Part shown: positions 57,119 to 64,000 of the stretch, piece by piece
Position numbering within the stretch: the stretch's first letter is position 1
Layout: every line of letters begins with the position of its first letter
NCBI GenBank assembly: GCA_030248215.1
Contig: JASANG010001697.1
Location: 1-64,000, forward strand
Length of the DNA stretch: 64,000 nucleotides
Reading direction: 5' to 3'
From: Enoplolaimus lenunculus
Lineage: Eukaryota > Nematoda > Enoplea > Enoplida > Thoracostomopsidae
Made by a program: the position numbers and the translations under genes
The notes under the pieces: generated by a model
Told to the model about the DNA's origin: nothing
Databases searched by the model: none
Seen by the model: the letters and a program-made list of their open reading frames with translations, nothing else

Positions 57119-57759
57119 CCAAAACATTAATCTGAGTTCAGTCCTGAACCTAGAGCGCTCAGCAGATTCGTGGCCTAAGAGCCACGGCTGAAATTACGAT
57201 AAAACCCAGAGTTAAAACAGACTCCAGCTTTTGTACCCATGCGAAAATTCTATGAACATCGGAGTCTCGAGTAATGAACAAATAGCCCTGGTTCGAATCA
57301 GTGGCAAGTAAAACCAAATAAAAACCTCAAAGGCTAGGATCGATTCGCCTTTTCTATCAAAACGGTCTGTGACCAAGTAAAGCAAAACCCGGCTGAACCA
57401 ACCAATTTCTAGGACTAAGACTAAGGTTAAGCCATACCCATGACCGAGTGTCAATAAGTTTAACCGTGAGAAAAAGTTGTGAGCACACAGTTGAACTAAA
57501 ATTCACGGAGATAGGACTAATTGTTACTGGTGCGACCCACTTACACGCACTCGGGGGTTCGTTAGAGCTTAGAGCATAGGCAGGCTTAGGCGTACGACGA
57601 TATCGGGATTTTGTGACTCTCAAAACCTGATATCACGCCGGGGGACCGTCATCCTCTAGGCAAGTAGCTTACTTTGGCAGATCCACGGCCACGAACACCC
57701 GTGAGAGTATCATCTCGGATTCGTCCGCAGGGATACTCGTTGATCGTACCCGTAACACT

Positions 57760-57773
57760 TGGGGGCTACTCCG
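57760..57773 (+). promoter_or_regulatory. Primer-binding-site-like sequence of element 3
   Basis: TGGGGGCTACTCCG, two bases after the LTR end. It matches the tRNA-Pro complement TGGGGGCTCGTCCG at 12 of 14 positions, a better match than in element 2. Confidence 0.7.
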
Positions 57774-57990
57774 TGGAGGTTTCTGTTTCCTGTTGTTCCT
57801 TAATTGAATTTCTTAAATTAACTTGCCTTACAGGCAATCTTTAAACTGTTAAATTGCTCGACCAATTTTGACAAGTAGCCAACGATAGATCATCCCCCCT
57901 CACCTGATTGAATCAACTGTGTGCCTGCAACTATTCCTCAGAAAGTTTTGGTTTATAAGTAATGATTCAATTAAGTTGTTTAAGTTTGGG

Positions 57991-58218
57991 GACCTCTCGC
58001 ACAAGACTAGGCAAGACTCCGAGAGGTCTAGATTTCGCACACCTACTCTATATACTGGTGTTTTAAATTCAGTATTCGTAATTCTAAAACTAGCTGCTTC
58101 AGGTTTAGGCAAAATTCAAGCAGCTATGGCTTTCGCCCACCAAACTTTAAGCTATATTAATCGATTATTGCAACTATACCAAGCAGGCTGCCCTCTTTAA
58201 ATAAACTCTGGGCAGCCT
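57991..58218 (+). other. Three consecutive leader hairpins in element 3
   Basis: Hairpin 1 (57991-58028): GACCTCTCG / CGAGAGGTC, loop with CTAGGCAAGA. Hairpin 2 (58091-58126): TAGCTGCTT / AAGCAGCTA, loop with TTAGGCAAAA. Hairpin 3 (58185-58218): AGGCTGCCC / GGGCAGCCT, loop without the AGGCAA word. Spacing from the LTR (234, 334 and 428 nt) closely follows element 2. Confidence 0.8.
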
Positions 58219-60739
58219 ATAATTACTCTGAATAGAATCGTACGTACACACTTTTGTCTTAACTATGTTATGTATGCATTGTGAACTTGTTGGGAGTTTG
58301 TCGAGCGTCCGCCGGTGAGTCCCTCCAAGGTTTTCAGCCCCAAATTCACTACTTCTGTGGCACAATGAACAATTTCCATTGTGCAATCTAAGCTTTGTTC
58401 ACTACCCCCAACCGGACGCCATTTGCTCGAATTGAGCACATGGTCCTATACTCGACAAGCTCCCAGCATCTTATGTAAGGCGCCTAACCCTCCCATGACC
58501 GGTTTCTTCTTCAATTACCGGGAAAATTTTTCTTGAGCTGAAACACTTACTCACACTATTTCGAAACCCGACCTTCGATGGAAGGGATGCACAAGAACAC
58601 TTACATAACCCGGGGAACAGTTGCGGTCGACTGCGGTTCCACGGCTATCTCACAATCAACTTGAGACTAAGATTACACATATTACAGCGTGCACCTTTCG
58701 ACTGGGTGTATCGACAACATGCTAAAACCGCACCTTTAGCCCAGAATAAAAGTAACAGCTCTAGCAAAAAATGCCCAACCCCTTAGAAAGCTTACCTGAA
58801 TCGCAATAGCATAAATTTTGCATCAGAAAACCCGCCCACATGGCACACGGTGCCTTCTCCCCAACGGATTTACGGGAAATGTGTGCACCAAATTGGACAA
58901 TTTTGATGCCTTCGTTGGGACTTAATACGATTAGTCCGAAGAATATATCAAACTTCAACTAATGAGTGTGTTGTACATTTCCCGTATTTCCTAACTGAAA
59001 TGAGTGCTCAGAGCTGATCGCCTTTATCAAATAGGCAACTAAAACTGCTAAATGCAACTGCCCTGCGAAGTTTCATTTAGCTCCCTTTGAAATTTATGGG
59101 AAGTGGTAACTCACACCCCGCGCCAGAACCTACTGTTGTCCAACCCCAGTTACCCTAACTGGTCGGAACAGATAGAATCAAGTCTGAGCACTCAAGCCAA
59201 CGCGCAAAATGAATGCGGCGCCCATTCAATACGTACCTTAACAAGTATCTTAAAATATATATGAGCCTATTCGACGGGAGGAACTTGGAGGATCAGCTCT
59301 CTCTCTAATTGCTCCGAATAGTCGTTAAATCGAATTCCCTTCGCAAATCCAACTCACACCACCAAGTTCCTCTCATGTTAGAGTATGCGCCACTAAAATT
59401 AAAAAGGGAGATCGGATGCTGGTCACAATCGTCAGAGCCACATCCGACACCACTAAATTTTATCCACAAACATGTACACTGCCGCCAAGGAAACTAAAAT
59501 TTCCAACGAGAATTACTACATACCCAGGAACACAAGTGTACCCATAATACAAGCTGCTAGGAATTTAGCTTTAAAATCATAAAATGTGAGCGCATTAAGC
59601 TATAAATAAAAATCGAGTCCCTAGCGAATGTGCAGGTTAAACACTCCCAATTCCAATCAGGGAGCTAAAATCAGATACTCCTGTCAGCTAGTGTTAATCT
59701 AATTACAAATCCGTACCCTACGAAAGGAAAGGAGTACTTGTGTAGTGCGCAGTCACCGGAACTAACATCGGTGGACGTTTACTTACCAGGTTTGCAGAAC
59801 AAATCACCCCAAACTGTTATAATACTAGACCTTGCCCCTACCCAACTCACATCAGGGCTCTGGTTCGCAGTGAACCAAACACTGGCAGCCCACGACGCTG
59901 TGCTCCACGCCACTTCGCAACCGGGCGGGACTTGATCACTCCCAACGGGTTTCGAGGGAATGTTCCTCCTTAGGGTCAGCCAGCCTATCGGGGGGAAATT
60001 CAGGCTAAGAAACATGGTTGTGAAAGGGATGCCCAGTTTCCTGTAACCCAGTACCTTGCTACAAATCCCGTTGTGCTTTAAATTTGAAATAGTATATTCA
60101 ACCAAATTCTTCTCTGGGTACTCCACCACACACAATACCTAAACCCCACTCGAAGTTGACCAAAGTTTAGGACACCGTGCATGCGAGTAGATAATGTAGA
60201 CAGCCTGCATAAAACGCAACAAACATGTACCCCCTGTCTAGCAATACTCAGGAGTCCGTAAGCAAACAGAGAAAAATGGATGGAATAAAAGCCCGAGGGA
60301 TGAGCAACTTTCAAAAGTAACATCATTTAGCTTTCTTCCGATTATGGGTGATATGTTGAATCTCCGAGCTTACGGTATCCTGAAACGTATCCCTAAAACC
60401 AGGTGAAACAAGCCCATAATTGACGTGAGAGTGTTACCGCACTCAAACGCAAAATCTCGAGACTTGACTTAACCGGCGACAACCAACTAAACTGAACTCA
60501 CGCGGAAACCTGGAATTCTCCAAGAATGTTTGTATTTCCGGTGTAAAAAACGCGTAAATTACAGGCGGAGATCTGTATTGTTGGAGAGGACAGAGTGGAA
60601 ACGTTTAAAATCAACAAGAGGGCGTCAGGTTTTTTCAAAACCCAACTTACCACCAGTTGGACAATCTACCCTCCATCCCCAGAGCCAAGTCGCTAGGCCC
60701 TGGATGTACAAAATCTGACCCCCTCTTTTCCACTACTCC

Positions 60740-60804
60740 AATTAACTGAGTGTTGGAATGTGACCACGGGAAAGGAGCATCTACGGGTCACCGCACAGTT
60801 AATT
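60740..60804 (+). other. Conserved nested stem in element 3
   Basis: AATTAACTG / CAGTTAATT outside and GTGACC / GGTCAC inside, with a purine-rich loop (GGGAAAGGAGCA). The counterparts are at 31996-32060 and 17125-17189. Confidence 0.75.
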
Positions 60805-62559
60805 CGGCCCCTATCGGAGCTTCTAGCCAGTCCCGACTCGTGAAGTTAGGGGAATTTATCGAGCGGGAGGCAGAATTCCGAGGCCACACCATCCCATAAA
60901 TTTTACGCAGCGTTTTTCAAAAAATGGTGTGGTTTAGGGTAAAATTTTCTTTAATTTGAATTTGAAGTATTGAATAATTGGACGAGTTTGATCGTTTAAT
61001 TATTGACGGCACAGACGAGGAGGGGCAGGACGACCAAAATTGTCATTGACACCACTTTTCAGTAAACGGTATGGGACACTTTTCAATGGGATACATAATT
61101 CTAAGGTGGTATTGGAATTACCCACATGTATGTTGTCCCCACCTCATCTACACGCCCTTGGGCTCGAGCTGAGAGAATCACACACATGATAAGCCGAACA
61201 AATTATTTTCAAGGCAAATTTAGCCCTGTCAACCCGAGAGTGACCGTAAAAAATTTTCTTGAAGACCAAGCTCAACACGTTCAGTGGTCGCGCGCTCTGA
61301 GGGTTTCGATTATCAATCCGAAATTCCTAGCAACCACCCGGACAGATTGACACCGGTAGAGTCGTATTATTTATGTTGTTATTATGAAGTTTGAATTTGC
61401 TGTACCGGAGAACGCCGGACGTAGGAAACGTGCCGAGTTAGTAGGGGTCAGCCCAGTTGGTCCATTGGGGCACGAGATAACGCACCCTCAGTCGGTAGGG
61501 GTGGGCAGCTCCGTGTTACCCATGGGGAACTGTGATTTTATTGATTTGATGAATTGAATGGAAAATTTGACTTTTAAATTCCCCACGGGCATAAAAACCC
61601 AAATTCCAACTCCCAACCAAAAGAGTTGAGGATAAATGCCCGACCAAAATCAAGATTTTATAAGTTTTTCAAGATGTCGGCACAGAATCAACATTAAGCT
61701 CTATCTAGAGCTAACCCGGTGATATCATTGGCAGTTCATTCCCCCACCTAGATGATTCAACTTAGTCCTCGAGGACTTGAATCTAGTCGCGTGGCCTAAA
61801 CCTCCCATCAGGACTAAAACCAAAGAAGCGCCACCCGACAACTAATTTCTACCGAACAAAGTTACTGCTATAGCAATGTCTTGAGATTTAATCATGTTTA
61901 GTGAAACCGGAATACGGAACATACTTTGGAATATCTGACTGGAACTGGACATTAAAATGAACATTGAGATAATACTGGAAATCTGTCGCTTGAACCTGGA
62001 AACCCTGTTGAGATGAGTATGACCACGAAGCTAACCTTAAGACAATTAGAGCAGCCCAAAACAATGACAGCGTTAGTTGCGAATTCAGTAAATGATATGC
62101 GCTTACCCTTACCCATTTCGAATTATAGCGGATGAAACTGTACCCCCTCGTCATGTTAATGTTGTAAGGACTTTAAAGCATGTCCCGTTCGTCGCAATTG
62201 AGCATTAGACCCTTTGTACAGGGTTATCGTACTAAATTTCTTTCAGAAAGATTACCCCCTACACCCTGTTTATGTCGGTAAATGCTAACGCCCGCGCCCT
62301 GTGTAATTAAACCTAATGTAACGATTATGTATAAGAAACCACCCCTTGCGTAAGCTTACCCTACTAAGCGTTGGTTAGACCCTCCCGTGCAGTACGAAGA
62401 TGCCTGCGCTCCATGTAAATAAGCCCCGATCCGCAGTTACTTAGAAATTTTGGAACGAAGCACGATTTAATTGTACCATAGCAACCCCTAATTGTACCAT
62501 AACAAATTGTACATATTGAAGAACAGCATTAGTCCTTGGCCAGCATTCTGGCATACTAG

Positions 62560-62870
62560 GGCCCTCCTAAAAATAGAAAATACAAAAAATAATAATAATA
62601 AAATCCAATAAAAAACAAACAAAAAGGAAAATTGCGCTAGTAATGGTTGTTTGAAACCGTTCCCGTTTTCAAATTCCCCGTTCACCGGAGGTGGAAATGG
62701 ACCATAAATGCCAACTGTACCATACTGCTTGTAAATAAAATTGGGCCCCACGTTAGACTCTGCCCGCCACTTTTGAGCGCGTAATCGTCTATATTTTGAA
62801 ACAAAAAACAAAATGAAGATAAATAGAAAATTTATAAAAAACAAAGAAAAATAAAAAAATTATACTTGTA
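62560..62870. repeat. A-rich direct duplication in element 3
   Basis: Two paragraphs with long A-rich runs preceded by GCGC/GCCA words, the inverted equivalent of 15550-15830. Confidence 0.5.
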
Positions 62871-63429
62871 ATTAGTAATTAGTTTCGAACGCCACCTTTC
62901 TCAGTCTTAAAAGCACATCACATCCGCACTATAGCCCTGTTGGCCACCGATTTTTGGCCTTCCTAATAAGCATAGCACATGCCTACCGGGACTAAGACAT
63001 AAACCGTGCTAACCCCTGTAGTGAACGTCGCAACTAAGGAGTTTTAGACACTAAAGCTCCTGTAACGACCGCTTTAAGACACCGCACCGATCTGAACAAT
63101 TTTCTCCAGTCAATTTTAAGGCCACTAACCGAACGATTGCCGGCCTGTAGCCGGTAATAAACCGACCAATTTCAAACTCCGAACTTACTAAAGTAAAATA
63201 GAATTGCAAGTAAAACTCCCAGCGCCCTCCACGTTTTGGATTTCGATCCAATTTAGGGTTCTGTTGAAGTGTCAGGAACCAAGCGACCCATAATGATTGA
63301 ACAACACTCTCCGCCACCCTTAACCATAAAGATTGTCCCTTCCCCCTTCTTCTGATCAGAGTATTGGTAAATCTCTAAAAACGCCTTACAGTTCTCTGTT
63401 GCACTGTATCCGTGTTAACATGTGTACAG

Positions 63430-63660
63430 TGTTATTTTGGGTATAACACTTGTGAGACATATAATTAAGAGGACACTTAAGAGAGCTTGTGAGATTAAAC
63501 TGTCGGTTCCGGCTTCGGTGAATGTATATAAAAATTGTACAGAACCGACTTTTGGGCATTTGCCTTGCACTTTTGTGCTCAGAAGACCCTTTGCAAGCTG
63601 GATCATTAAAGAGCTCTTTTGAAAAGCGGCTCTCGCAGCCGCAGAATGCAATAATTAAGC
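63430..63660. repeat. Internal-region repeat module in element 3
   Basis: Inverted match to 26685-26880 and 14150-14940. Shared words are GGTATAACACTTGTGAG, CCGGCTTCGGT, TTGCACTTTTGTGCTC and TTTTGAAAAGCGGC. Confidence 0.65.
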
Positions 63661-64000
63661 CTCCCTCACTCCATAGCGGAAACTAATTAGGCAACGACAA
63701 GATAGAAAATTGGCTAAGCAAGGCTTCTAAGTTCAAAAACAACCGTGACGCCGCTCAGCAGTCACCAAAAAGGGGTATCACCCAAGGCAGAAGTAGCCGT
63801 ACTACTCGATCACATTGGTATGTAGCCCTTAGGGCCGATCTACTATATCACTAAAGGACATAGAGTGACCAGACTCAGAACCACCCAGTTAGTGGTATTC
63901 TTGGGACAGAACCCACTCCCTAAATCACTCACAGGGAACTGAGAGTACAAGCATGGGTGACAATCGGAACCATAACGAGACGCAGGCAGTAGGGTTACCG

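Larger units (their letters stand above)
51733..57757 (+). mobile_element. LTR E, complete 6.0-kb 5' LTR of element 3
   Basis: Begins TGTCAGGGACACTATTCC (left flank AAAATAT) and ends TACCCGTAACA, followed by CT and TGGGGGC. In order: a TTA-rich start, U3 single-copy part, one unit of the 228-bp sequence (53520-53790), six 178-bp repeats (53940-55090), CCAAT/TATA promoter, hairpin, AATAAA at 57113-57118 in CAATAATAAACC, and the tail ending at 57757. U3 is about 4.2 kb, R about 1.2 kb and U5 about 0.6 kb, if the promoter and polyadenylation calls are right. It lies in the sense direction of the SGNH gene. Superfamily undetermined; the PBS-like sequence is tRNA-Pro type. Confidence 0.85.
57758..64000 (+). 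mobile_element. Internal region of element 3 (5' half)
   Basis: Runs from LTR E to the window edge and is homologous, inverted, to element 2 from 34810 down to about 26600. The three leader hairpins, the 65-nt nested stem (60740-60804), the block ending near 61290, the AT-rich duplication (62560-62870) and a repeat module (63430-63660) appear in the same order. No coding gene is recognised in this 6.2 kb. Any NADAR gene and 3' LTR would lie to the right of the window. Confidence 0.75.

Noticed and set aside
57919-58200. 93-codon frame covering the leader hairpins
   Set aside because: In element 2 the hairpin stems are conserved but the reading frame is not, so the constraint is on RNA structure.

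Overview
This window looks like a repeat-rich region of a eukaryotic nuclear genome, probably an animal or close relative. The organism itself cannot be named from the sequence. Two facts point to a eukaryote. Three phase-compatible GT-AG exons of a CASD1/Cas1p-like SGNH gene lie at 50.5-51.2 kb. Almost everything else is eukaryotic transposable-element sequence: one family of giant LTR retroelements plus small non-autonomous DNA transposons with 3-bp TNA target duplications. No rRNA, tRNA, CRISPR array or bacterial operon was seen.

Layout. 1-1934 is the 5' part of an LTR on the minus strand. 1935-7266 is non-LTR sequence with a candidate first exon (2981-3077), a miniature transposon (3762-4275) and a 1.7-kb fold-back element (5523-7257). 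7267-40376 is a minus-strand pile of the giant LTR family: LTR A (7267-10683), an older internal region (10684-18873), LTR B (18874-22100), a younger 12.7-kb internal region (22101-34810) and LTR C (34811-40376). LTR C abuts another LTR piece (40377-40810), followed by plus-strand LTR D (about 40880-49168). 49169-51732 is host sequence with the SGNH-gene exons. 51733-57757 is a complete 6.0-kb plus-strand LTR (E), and its internal region runs off the end of the window (57758-64000).

The giant LTR family is the main discovery. Its LTRs are 3.4-6 kb (longer where other DNA has inserted), begin TGTCAGGGAC and end CCGTAACA, and are followed after CT by a TGGGGGC primer-binding-site-like sequence. 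The U3 region carries an array of 177-178-bp repeats and a TATA promoter with 4-5 CCAAT boxes. The R region carries a conserved hairpin. The leader has three consecutive hairpins, two or three with an AGGCAA loop, and a deeply conserved 65-nt nested stem. No gag, protease, reverse transcriptase or integrase is recognisable. The only substantial reading frame is a GC-rich 442-codon gene just upstream of the 3' LTR. It reads as a NADAR-domain protein (ADP-ribose/N-glycosidase superfamily) followed by a region resembling an SGNH fold. A second, older and broken copy occupies the equivalent place in the neighbouring element. The differences I read codon by codon are mostly synonymous, as expected of a gene that was under selection. 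The family therefore looks like a large non-autonomous retroelement that carries and spreads a NADAR cargo gene.

The small DNA transposons fall into two TIR families (TGCGGGGTTCACGTTA and TGGGTCATCCACGTAATA). For both, the uninserted target site survives elsewhere in this window, which fixes their ends and their TAA/TTA target duplications. Boundaries given without an exact terminal motif are approximate. All homology statements are by-eye comparisons within the window, and family assignments come from remembered motifs, not from a search.
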